Source: Flavobacterium gelatinilyticum (lineage in GTDB: Bacteria; Bacteroidota; Bacteroidia; Flavobacteriales; Flavobacteriaceae). Taken from it: 64,000 nucleotides of DNA. The notes under the pieces were generated by a model. The model saw nothing but the letters and a program-made list of their open reading frames with translations. It was not told the DNA's origin and searched no databases. The position numbers and the translations under genes were made by a program. The stretch is from positions 2,728,001 through 2,792,000 of the forward strand of contig NZ_CP114287.1 of assembly GCF_027111295.1 (NCBI RefSeq), written 5' to 3'. Positions 47,645 to 54,766 of this stretch are shown here, piece by piece. The number at the start of each line of letters is the position of its first letter. The stretch's first letter is position 1.

Positions 47645-47765
47645 AAAATTCCAGTAGTGAAATTCCAAATTTCAAAGGCCGGCAATTTCAAAACTTTATA
47701 CAAAAAAATTCCAAATTCCATATCACACTCTGATGATTTGAAATTTGGAATTTATAGTTTTGGAA
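47645..47765 (-). repeat. AAATTCCAAA-type interspersed repeat
   Basis: GAAATTCCAAATTTCAAA and AAAATTCCAAATTCC (47657-47720) face GAAATTTGGAATTT (47740-47753) in inverse orientation. The unit matches the words at 32550-32582. Confidence 0.6.
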
Positions 47766-47776
47766 TCTGCCTGATT

Positions 47777-48148
47777 TTAGAATGGCAAATCGTCTGGTTC
47801 GTCTTCGCTTACATTTGAAGCCGGAGCAAATGTTTCTGCTGCAGGCATTGCTGGTGCTTGTCCCGGAGCTTCAGTTGCTAATCTTTCGATTCTCCAGCCC
47901 TGAATACTATTGAAATATCTGGTTTCTCCTTGTGGATTAACCCATTCTCTTCCTCTTAAATTGATAGAAACTTTTACTGCCTCTCCTTGTTTATAGCTGC
48001 TTAATAAATCGCATTTATCTTGTGTAAATTCGATTAAAATGTGCTGCGGATACTGCTCATCTGTAGTAACTACTAACTCTCTTTTTTTGAATGAAGCACT
48101 AACTTGCTGCTCAGGATTAACGACTTTTACTTTTCCTATAACTTCCAT
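47777..48148 (-). CDS. DUF3127 protein
   Basis: The 123-residue protein matches DUF3127: MEVIGKVKVV, FKKRELVVTTDEQYPQHI, LLSSYKQGEAVKVSINLRGREW and the Pro/Ala-rich tail that ends in DDLPF. The acidic Asp-rich end resembles the C-terminal tip of single-stranded DNA-binding proteins, and the body is predicted to be OB-fold-like. Function unknown. It lies next to a flavin reductase gene on the same strand, 32 bases apart. Confidence 0.85.
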   Translation of the reverse strand: MEVIGKVKVVNPEQQVSASFKKRELVVTTDEQYPQHILIEFTQDKCDLLSSYKQGEAVKVSINLRGREWVNPQGETRYFNSIQGWRIERLATEAPGQAPAMPAAETFAPASNVSEDEPDDLPF

Positions 48149-48180
48149 CTTCGTCTATAAATTAATTATTGTTTCTTTTC

Positions 48181-49056
48181 TTATTTTTTAGCTAAAAGCA
48201 CTTTCCAGGCTGAGGCAATATCTTCTTTATCGAGATATTTTTTGGCTTCTAAATGTACTTTTTCCTGATCATCTGAGCTTAGAACTCCTTTCACGGAAAA
48301 ATTTTCTTTCACAAATATACTAACTTCTTCTTTTGTAGGCAAGGCTTCGATGTTTCCTAATTTTCCGAGGTCATTCCCGTTAAACACAGTACTTTCCCTA
48401 ACAAAATTGGGTATTGCATCTACGCCGACACCTAAAGTTGTAAGCGGTTTTGCTACTTCAAAAAGTCCCTGATTCGATCTCGAATACCAATTTCCTCCTA
48501 ATCTCGAAACCAGATCTATTTTATGCTGATCGATCGATCCGTTTTCATCTAAAACAGATTCACTAATGTGGATTTTTACTACTTCACACAAAATCAGGTT
48601 TCCGGCACCTCCTTCTGTTCCTAACGGAATAATCTGCGTAATCTTGCATTCAAATTGCACCGGAGATTCTTTTACACGATACGGTTTTACCAAATCTGAA
48701 GGAACCTGAGTTAATCCGGCTTTGATAAATTCGTTTACACCGTCTCCATATTCGGTACTTGCAAGCGATGTCTGCTGTACTATATCATAGTTTACTACAT
48801 TAATTACCACCTCTTTTGTTGCTTCGGCATTAATAAGGGTGTGTTTAACAGTATTGTCGCGGACACGTCTTGAAGGCGAAAAAACCAAAATTGGCGGATT
48901 AGCACTAAAGACATTAAAGAAACTGAATGGTGATAAATTCGGAATTCCTTTTTCGCTGATTGTACTGGCAAAAGCAATAGGCCTTGGCCCTACAGAACTC
49001 TGCAGATAGCCTTGTAACTTTGCTGTTGGTGTTTCTTTTGGATCGATGCTAATCAT
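48181..49056 (-). CDS. Flavin reductase-like (FMN-binding) protein
   Basis: The 291-residue protein contains the flavin-reductase split-barrel domain (residues of about 10-190): GPRPIAFASTISEKGIPNLSPFSFFN, FSPSRRVRDNTVKHTL and the loop SVDENGSIDQHKI-like SESVLDEN. The extra C-terminal 90 residues are Lys/Glu-rich helical. It would bind FMN and reduce it, or act as an oxidoreductase. No partner gene is nearby. It is upstream of DUF3127 in the same direction. Confidence 0.88.
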   Translation of the reverse strand: MISIDPKETPTAKLQGYLQSSVGPRPIAFASTISEKGIPNLSPFSFFNVFSANPPILVFSPSRRVRDNTVKHTLINAEATKEVVINVVNYDIVQQTSLASTEYGDGVNEFIKAGLTQVPSDLVKPYRVKESPVQFECKITQIIPLGTEGGAGNLILCEVVKIHISESVLDENGSIDQHKIDLVSRLGGNWYSRSNQGLFEVAKPLTTLGVGVDAIPNFVRESTVFNGNDLGKLGNIEALPTKEEVSIFVKENFSVKGVLSSDDQEKVHLEAKKYLDKEDIASAWKVLLAKK

Positions 49057-49214
49057 AACTTTTATTTTTAACCAAACCTCATTCTGGCAGGTACAAAAAT
49101 ATAGAAATCGTTTAATTCGGGGAAATTCTTTTAGAAGATAAAAACAAAATCTTTAAAGCGGTACAAAATATAAAATGTGTTTAATTCGTTATATTTATAC
49201 CTCAAAAATTAGTT

Positions 49215-50381
49215 ATGCACTTTTCCGAAAGCACAAATACAACACGCTGGGTTATCATCTTTATTTCCTTTTTAATCATTTCCCTGATTCTTTGGAATAC
49301 CTACACTTTTTTCCAGATATTTAAAAATGAAGAAAGAATGAAAATGAATCTGTGGGCCAGTGCACAAAAAACAATCATTAACGCTGATGAAAATACTGAT
49401 CTTGATTTACCTCTCGAAATAACAAACAGCAACACTTCGGTTCCGGTTATGCTTGTAATGTATGATAAAGTTATTAGTTCTGTAAATGTTCCTGATCATA
49501 TCATTAAAGACAAAAAGAAGTCGATGTCGTTTTTAAAAAATCTGAAAAACGAAAATGATCCTATTGTAATTGAATACGCTCCGGGAAAATTTCAGCAGAT
49601 TTGTTATGGAAACTCAGCTTTACTTAATAAACTAAAATATTATCCGGTTGCTTTGCTGTTAATCATTTTTCTGTGCGGTGCTTTGGTTTACAATTTTTAT
49701 AAAAGCACTAAGATGGCCACTCAGAATAAACTGTGGGCAGGAATGGCGAAAGAAACAGCACATCAAATCGGGACGCCTTTATCTTCGTTAATTGGGTGGA
49801 TTGAAATCTTAAAAACAGAAAATATTGACCAGTCCATTACCGTAGAAATTCAAAAGGATATTGAACGTCTGCAAACCATCACTGACCGATTTTCTAAAAT
49901 TGGCTCGGTACCGGTATTAGAACCTCACAATATTGTTTCAGAAACTTTAAATACCTGCGAATATCTGCAGTCCCGTTTTTCTAAACAGGTTGAATTCTCT
50001 TATTCTTCTCCTAATAAACCTGTTTTTGCTTTGATAAATCCTACTCTTCACAGCTGGACTATTGAAAATCTGATTAAAAATGCCATTGATGCCATGAAAG
50101 GAAAGGGAACGCTGGACATCAAAATTGAACAAGATTCGCAGCATGTTAAAGTAAACATTAAAGATTCCGGAAGCGGGATTGCCAAACACCAGTTCAAAAC
50201 TATTTTTGAGCCCGGATTCACAACAAAAAAACGCGGCTGGGGATTGGGTCTTTCCTTGACAAAAAGAATTGTAGAGGAATATCACAAGGGCAAAATTAAG
50301 GTTTTACATTCTGAAATTGGAAAAGGAACTACGTTTCAGATAAGCTATAAAATTAGTGATTCAGATAAAAATCAGGCATAA
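49215..50381 (+). CDS. Orphan sensor histidine kinase
   Basis: The 388-residue protein has membrane helices at about residues 11-33 and 142-163 with a short extracytoplasmic domain between (Ser/Asn-rich). The kinase core follows directly, with AHQIGTPLSSLIGW (His near 186), N box ENLIKNAIDAM and ATP motifs DSGSGI and GWGLGLSLTKRI. There is no HAMP domain and no response regulator alongside, so the partner must be elsewhere. Closed by a terminator. Confidence 0.9.
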   Translation: MHFSESTNTTRWVIIFISFLIISLILWNTYTFFQIFKNEERMKMNLWASAQKTIINADENTDLDLPLEITNSNTSVPVMLVMYDKVISSVNVPDHIIKDKKKSMSFLKNLKNENDPIVIEYAPGKFQQICYGNSALLNKLKYYPVALLLIIFLCGALVYNFYKSTKMATQNKLWAGMAKETAHQIGTPLSSLIGWIEILKTENIDQSITVEIQKDIERLQTITDRFSKIGSVPVLEPHNIVSETLNTCEYLQSRFSKQVEFSYSSPNKPVFALINPTLHSWTIENLIKNAIDAMKGKGTLDIKIEQDSQHVKVNIKDSGSGIAKHQFKTIFEPGFTTKKRGWGLGLSLTKRIVEEYHKGKIKVLHSEIGKGTTFQISYKISDSDKNQA

Positions 50382-50424
50382 AAAAACACCAATTCAGAAT
50401 AATATTTGAATTGGTGTTTTTTTA
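50380..50424. terminator. Bidirectional terminator between the kinase and HIT genes
   Basis: AAAAACACCAATTCA/TGAATTGGTGTTTTT stem with A-run and T-run, between convergent genes. Confidence 0.9.
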
Positions 50425-50436
50425 TTGATTTAATCC

Positions 50437-50826
50437 TTAAAGATTTGACTGAATATCTTTGGCTAAAGCTTCAAACTCTTCTTTAGAAAGTGATACTTTG
50501 TTAATAAAGCGCATTTCATCCATTTCGTTTAACGGAATTAAATGAACGTGTGCATGAGGAACTTCAAGTCCAACCACCGCAATTCCAACTCTTTTGCATG
50601 GAACCGTTTTTTCTAAAGCTGCGGCCACTCTTTTAGCGAATTTCATCAGACCTAAATACAGTTCTTCATCCATATCAAAAATCTTATCGATTTCTTGTTT
50701 TGGAATACAAAGCGTATGGCCCTTAGCATTTGGATTTACATCTAAAAAAGCCAAATAGTTTTCGTCTTCGGCAATTTTATAAGCAGGAATTTCTCCGTTT
50801 ACTATTTTAGTGAATATTGAGCTCAT
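50437..50826 (-). CDS. HIT-family nucleotide-binding hydrolase
   Basis: The 129-residue protein has the histidine triad HAHVHLIPL near residue 97 and typical FTKIVNGEIPAYKIAEDE and FLDVNPNAKGHTLCIPK. HIT proteins hydrolyse aminoacyl-AMP or dinucleoside polyphosphates. Probably co-transcribed with greA, 63 bases away on the same strand. Confidence 0.95.
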   Translation of the reverse strand: MSSIFTKIVNGEIPAYKIAEDENYLAFLDVNPNAKGHTLCIPKQEIDKIFDMDEELYLGLMKFAKRVAAALEKTVPCKRVGIAVVGLEVPHAHVHLIPLNEMDEMRFINKVSLSKEEFEALAKDIQSNL

Positions 50827-50833
50827 TTTTTAT

Positions 50834-50884
50834 TTGTTTAATCGTTAAATAGGTTAAAAGAATAAACGATTAACCAGTTAAACT
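50834..50884 (-). repeat. Short hairpin-forming repeat between HIT and greA genes
   Basis: TTTAATCGTTAAA and TAAACGATTAACCAGTTAAAC face each other, an imperfect palindrome built from the word GTTAATCGTTTA. Confidence 0.5.
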
Positions 50885-50889
50885 AAAAT

Positions 50890-51366
50890 TTAGTCTCTCG
50901 AAATATCAAGAATTTCAAATTTCAAAACGCCGTTTGGCACTGTAATCTCCGCTACTTCACCAACAGATTTCCCCAATAAACCTTTACCAATAGGAGATGT
51001 TACAGAAATTTTCCCCGTTTTTAAATCGGCTTCACTTTCGGCAACAAGTGTATATTTCATTTCCATTCCGTTGCTTTGGTTTTTAATTTTTACATTAGAA
51101 AGAACCAAAACTTTAGAAACATCTAATTGAGATTCGTCAATTAATCTTGCGTTTGCATATACTTCTTCAAGTTTAGCAATTCTCATTTCTAATAAACCCT
51201 GTGCTTCTTTTGCAGCATCGTATTCGGCATTTTCAGATAAATCACCTTTGTCTCTTGCGTCTGCTATATCTTGAGATGCTTTAGGACGCATTACACTCTT
51301 TAAATGCTCCAATTCATCTTTTAATTTTTTTAAACCATCTGCGGTATAATAAGATACTTTACTCAT
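50890..51366 (-). CDS. greA: Transcription elongation factor GreA
   Basis: The 158-residue protein rescues backtracked RNA polymerase. The N-terminal coiled coil has the tip Asp/Glu pair (DARDKGDLSENAEYDAAKE) and the C-terminal FKBP-like domain has SPIGKGLLGKSVGEVAEI. Standard length. Its leader carries a hairpin that begins at the predicted transcript start. Confidence 0.97.
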   Translation of the reverse strand: MSKVSYYTADGLKKLKDELEHLKSVMRPKASQDIADARDKGDLSENAEYDAAKEAQGLLEMRIAKLEEVYANARLIDESQLDVSKVLVLSNVKIKNQSNGMEMKYTLVAESEADLKTGKISVTSPIGKGLLGKSVGEVAEITVPNGVLKFEILDISRD

Positions 51367-51392
51367 AACTTCATCGTTTACATAAATAGAAA

Positions 51393-51414
51393 AAATCCCA
51401 TCGGGACGGGATTT
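51393..51414 (-). promoter_or_regulatory. Terminator-like hairpin in the greA leader
   Basis: On the reverse strand AAATCCC/GGGATTT (7-bp stem, 8-base loop) runs into a T-rich tail, TTTTTTC. It lies about 8 bases after the -7 box and ends 26 bases before the start codon. Confidence 0.6.
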
Positions 51415-51421
51415 TGTAATA

Positions 51422-51429
51422 CAAATATA
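51422..51429 (-). promoter_or_regulatory. -7 element of greA
   Basis: Reverse-strand TATATTTG, matching TAnnTTTG, about 56 bases upstream of the start codon. No -33 box is visible. Confidence 0.55.
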
Positions 51430-51490
51430 CTATTATTTTTAATAGTACATAATTATATGTTAATCATATAAAAATCAAATCTAAATAAAT

Positions 51491-51498
51491 TATTTTTG
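51491..51498 (+). promoter_or_regulatory. -7 element for the Rieske-like lipoprotein gene
   Basis: TATTTTTG fits TAnnTTTG and lies 23 bases before the ATG. Confidence 0.5.
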
Positions 51499-51521
51499 TT
51501 TCACTAATTCTTATTAAAATA

Positions 51522-51935
51522 ATGAAAAAAATCTGGCTCTTTATCGTTTTTATTTGTGTTCTTTCTGCCTGCAGCGACCACGAACGCAGCAATAAGAACC
51601 CTTACATTCCCAGCTATGCTGTAAATTTATCTGTAGATATGAACCTGCCCTTATATTCTGACCTTAAATATGCAAGCAACGCAGTAATTGTTCCTAATCA
51701 GGGAGCAAAAGGAATTATTATTTTTAATGCCGGAAGCGGTTACAATGCATTTGATGCGGCCTGCCCTAATCAGGAAGTAAATTCATGCACCGCCATGACG
51801 ATAGATGGCATAAACGCCGTATGCTCCTGCGACAAAACATCTTACAGCCTATTTACAGGCCTGGGAGGAAAAGAATACGCTTTAAAACAATACAAAGTAC
51901 AAGTAACCGGAACTGTGATTCACGTTTACAATTAA
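51522..51935 (+). CDS. Rieske-fold-like lipoprotein with altered cluster motifs
   Basis: The 137-residue protein has a lipoprotein signal (hydrophobic 3-15, LSAC at 14-17). The mature part reads like a Rieske domain, with the pattern of a first box FDAACPN and a second box CSCDKTSYSLFTG, but the His of each box is replaced (CPN rather than CPH, CSCDKT rather than CPCHGS). So a 2Fe-2S cluster of the normal type is unlikely. A cysteine-based or disulfide-stabilised variant is possible. Own promoter and terminator. Confidence 0.7.
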   Translation: MKKIWLFIVFICVLSACSDHERSNKNPYIPSYAVNLSVDMNLPLYSDLKYASNAVIVPNQGAKGIIIFNAGSGYNAFDAACPNQEVNSCTAMTIDGINAVCSCDKTSYSLFTGLGGKEYALKQYKVQVTGTVIHVYN

Positions 51936-51940
51936 AAAAT

Positions 51941-51977
51941 AAAAAAAGCCTGAAAGTTTAAATTTTCAGGCTTTTTT
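51941..51977. terminator. Bidirectional terminator
   Basis: AAAAAAGCCTGAAA/TTTTCAGGCTTTTTT stem between the convergent Rieske-like and TonB receptor genes. Confidence 0.92.
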
Positions 51978-51979
51978 AC

Positions 51980-54082
51980 TTAGAATTTCAGAGATAATCC
52001 GGCTAGGAAATTAATCCCTGCCTGTGGATAATAATAGGGATAAATATCCCACATTGCTCCGTTTGAAACATATTTCTTGTCCAGAATATTGTTTACCATC
52101 CCGGTAATGGTAATAGATTTAAAAACAGATTTTGTTTTTATTTCGTACGAAATATTTAAATCGTTTACAAAGTAATCTGCCAGTTTTGCGGAAGGCAGTT
52201 CGATATTGTTCATATATTGTTCGCCAACATATTTCTGTAATAATGAAACATAAAGTCGTTCGATTGGTTTATAAACAATTATATTTCCTGCAATAACTTC
52301 CGGAGAATAAGCAATTTTTGTTGTTCCGTAATATTGGCCTTCAACAGCCAGATCAACGTTTTTATTACTGCTCAAAGTGAAGTTTGGTCTAAGGATAAAT
52401 TTTTCTGAAAGTGAAATAGTTGCATCAAATTCAAAACCTAAACGGTAACTTTTCTCGGTATTTGCACGAATTGGATTTCCTACATCATCTAATCTTCCCG
52501 TTAGAATCAGCTGATCTTTGTATCCCATATAATAAAAATTTGAGTTCATCTGGAATTTTTCTGAATTAAATCGCCATCCCAATTCAAAATCATTTAATTT
52601 TTCCGGTTTTACATTACCCCCTTCGTAATCGGTTCTGTTCGGTTCACGGTTCGCACGTGCATACGAAAAGTAAAGTGTGTTCTGCTCATTGAATTCTAAA
52701 TTCATACCCGCTTTGGGGTTAAAGAAATTAAAAGTATCGTTCACTAAACCGGTTTCGGCACTATTTGCCTCATAACGCACTCTCCTGTATTGTAAATCCC
52801 CATAAAAACTTACTACCTCATTTAATTGAAAATTAGCTTTTGCGAAGATGTTTCCATCCGTTTTTGTAGAAAAATCATCATAATAATGGTCTCCCAATTC
52901 AGATTGTGATGCGTACCTCGCCCAGATTACTTTTCCATAATGATCCCCTTCATATTTATTCCATCCGCCTCCTAAAATTACATCAAGCTTTTCTTCTTTG
53001 TATTTCACAGAGAATGTAGTTCCGTAAAAATCATTGTCTAACCATTTCTGGCGAATTAAATCTGTTTTTTCAATTGCTCCTACAGAAGTCAGATTATACT
53101 CTGACATAGCCGCATCCGGCTTATAGTTTTCAAAATAACCTTTTCCTTTTGTATAATGAAATGCCAGGTTGCTGCTCCATTTATCAGAAAGAGATTCACT
53201 CCAGTGCAGCTGATAATGATCCTGTTTGTAATTATCAGTTTCATTATCATAATAACGGGTCTTTCCAAATTCATCTGTATATTCTCCAGCCGAATTGTAT
53301 GTACGATCTGAATTCAATTTATCAGCATCAATTCCGTTCCAGGACTGGTATGTGGTTTGAGTCCCGCCAAAAACCAAAGCTTTGATTAAAGTTGTTTTTC
53401 CGATATAAGTTCCCTGAAGAAAATACGATTTCAAATCAGAACTTGCGCGATCTACATAACCATCTGATTTAACAGTAGACAAACGTCCTGCCAATTCAAA
53501 ATGATCATTTAATAAACCAGTACTGAATTTTACGGTATTTTTATTGGAATTGAAACTTCCGTATGAACTTGAAATTTCGCCATTGGCCTTAGATGCGTAA
53601 CTGTCGGTCAGCATATTTAAACTTGCTCCAAAAGCTCCTGAACCATTTGTCGAAGTTCCAACACCACGCTGTAATTGAAGACTTTCTACAGAGGAAGCAA
53701 AATCCGGCATGTTTACCCAGAAAGTTCCCTGACTTTCAGCATCGTTGTACGGAATTCCGTTAATGGTTACGTTTACACGAGTGGCATCGCTTCCGCGGAC
53801 TCTGATTCCGGTATATCCAATTCCTCCTCCGGCATCGGTTGTTGTAACAACAGAAGGAAGATAGTTCATTAGGACCGGAATATCTTGTCCAAGATTTCTG
53901 TATCTAATTTCTTTTTTATCCATATTACTAAACGTAACCGGCGTTTTTGAAGTAACACGAACCGCAGAAACCAGTACATCATCAAGCTGATTTACTTTTG
54001 TAGAATCCTGTACTTGTGCAAAAGAAAATAATGTGAAGAATCCGGAAGATAGAAGAAAGAAAATAGATTTGGTTCTGCTCAT
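51980..54082 (-). CDS. TonB-dependent outer-membrane receptor, probably for thiamine
   Basis: From the ATG at 54082 the protein has 700 residues: signal peptide (SRTKSIFFLLSSG, ending SFAQ), TonB-box-like segment and plug domain (QLDDVLVSAVRV, MNYLPSVVTTTDAGGGIG, RGSDATRVNVTINGIPYNDAES), then a 22-strand barrel of about 550 residues ending in Phe (GLSLKF). A TPP riboswitch lies upstream, which is the best evidence for thiamine or its precursors as substrate. An in-frame ATG at 54142 adds 20 residues encoded by an interspersed repeat and is less likely. Confidence 0.88.
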   Translation of the reverse strand: MSRTKSIFFLLSSGFFTLFSFAQVQDSTKVNQLDDVLVSAVRVTSKTPVTFSNMDKKEIRYRNLGQDIPVLMNYLPSVVTTTDAGGGIGYTGIRVRGSDATRVNVTINGIPYNDAESQGTFWVNMPDFASSVESLQLQRGVGTSTNGSGAFGASLNMLTDSYASKANGEISSSYGSFNSNKNTVKFSTGLLNDHFELAGRLSTVKSDGYVDRASSDLKSYFLQGTYIGKTTLIKALVFGGTQTTYQSWNGIDADKLNSDRTYNSAGEYTDEFGKTRYYDNETDNYKQDHYQLHWSESLSDKWSSNLAFHYTKGKGYFENYKPDAAMSEYNLTSVGAIEKTDLIRQKWLDNDFYGTTFSVKYKEEKLDVILGGGWNKYEGDHYGKVIWARYASQSELGDHYYDDFSTKTDGNIFAKANFQLNEVVSFYGDLQYRRVRYEANSAETGLVNDTFNFFNPKAGMNLEFNEQNTLYFSYARANREPNRTDYEGGNVKPEKLNDFELGWRFNSEKFQMNSNFYYMGYKDQLILTGRLDDVGNPIRANTEKSYRLGFEFDATISLSEKFILRPNFTLSSNKNVDLAVEGQYYGTTKIAYSPEVIAGNIIVYKPIERLYVSLLQKYVGEQYMNNIELPSAKLADYFVNDLNISYEIKTKSVFKSITITGMVNNILDKKYVSNGAMWDIYPYYYPQAGINFLAGLSLKF

Positions 54083-54083
54083 T

Positions 54084-54128
54084 TTTTGAACCTTAGAACC
54101 TTTGCAGCTTAGTACCTCAGTACCTAAA
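54084..54128 (-). repeat. Interspersed repeat at the TonB receptor start
   Basis: Short near-repeats of the form GGTTCTAAGGTTC and GGTACTGAGGTACTAAG on the reverse strand (read as AGAACCT/AGTACCT on the plus strand) lie directly before the chosen start codon. They would be translated if the ATG at 54142 were used. Confidence 0.55.
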
Positions 54129-54140
54129 ATAAAATTTTTC

Positions 54141-54160
54141 ATTCGTAAAAAATTACGAAT
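54141..54160 (-). promoter_or_regulatory. Hairpin at the upstream start codon of the TonB receptor
   Basis: A perfect 8-bp stem ATTCGTAA/TTACGAAT with a 4-base loop includes the first two bases of the ATG at 54142. It could be part of the riboswitch platform or a repeat fragment. Confidence 0.4.
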
Positions 54161-54240
54161 AAAAGGGGGAATTATTCTTTTGTTAAATTAATAAATGTGT
54201 TTCACGACAAAATAAAGTGTGCACTCTCGATAGTGTCGTT

Positions 54241-54318
54241 TTTTCCCTTAGCAACATTACTCGCTCAGGTTCTTTGGGTATGATCTCAGCTCGTTATTTA
54301 GAGCACCCCTTTGAGACA
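54241..54318 (-). ncRNA. TPP riboswitch upstream of the TonB receptor
   Basis: On the reverse strand the THI aptamer is clear: AAAGGGGTGCTC, GAGCTGAGATCATACCC, AGAACCTGAGCGAG and TTGCTAAGGGAA. It is a second element, independent of the one at 37936. The 95 bases between it and the first ATG contain possible hairpins (CGACA..TGTCG around 54190-54235). Confidence 0.95.
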
Positions 54319-54321
54319 GTG

Positions 54322-54353
54322 CAAATGTACTGTTAAAAATTTCAAAAATCAAA
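54322..54353 (-). promoter_or_regulatory. Promoter of the riboswitch/TonB receptor transcript
   Basis: Reverse-strand TTTG (54353-54350), a 20-base spacer and TACATTTG (54329-54322), immediately before the aptamer. Confidence 0.65.
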
Positions 54354-54361
54354 TTTGAGAT

Positions 54362-54766
54362 TTATTCCAAGTTTGGTTTTCTTCTTGATTGTTTCAAGTC
54401 CGAAATATTCTTTTTGTCTTTAATTCTTTTTTTAATTACAGATTTTGGGACTTTTGTAGCTTTTCTGACTTTTGGGACGTATAATCCCTTTTTGACGATT
54501 TCCAGAAACCGTTTCGTAACAATCTCTTTGTTTTTAAGCTGGCTTCGGTCTTCATCACAATTTAAAATCAGGATGTTTTCAGAAGTTAAGCGAGGAGCTA
54601 AATTAGCTTTTAAAAGTATTTTTTCATCATCAGATAAAGCTTGTGAAGTTTCTAAATCAAAAGTCAGCACTACTTTTGATGAAACTTTATTCACGTTCTG
54701 TCCGCCCGAGCCACTGCTCCGAACGGCTTTAAAACCTAATTCTGATATGATTTTTTCGTTATCCAT
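54362..54766 (-). CDS. arfB: Peptidyl-tRNA hydrolase ArfB (YaeJ)
   Basis: The 134-residue protein carries the class I release-factor GGQ motif near residue 21 (GSGGQNVNKVSSKV) and a basic C-terminal tail (KKRIKDKKNISDLKQSRRKPNLE-type, split as KKRIKDKK and KQSRRKP) that enters the empty mRNA channel. It releases stalled ribosomes on truncated mRNA. Its start overlaps the previous stop by one base (TAATG), so it is translated with the DUF4301 fusion gene. Confidence 0.93.
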   Translation of the reverse strand: MDNEKIISELGFKAVRSSGSGGQNVNKVSSKVVLTFDLETSQALSDDEKILLKANLAPRLTSENILILNCDEDRSQLKNKEIVTKRFLEIVKKGLYVPKVRKATKVPKSVIKKRIKDKKNISDLKQSRRKPNLE

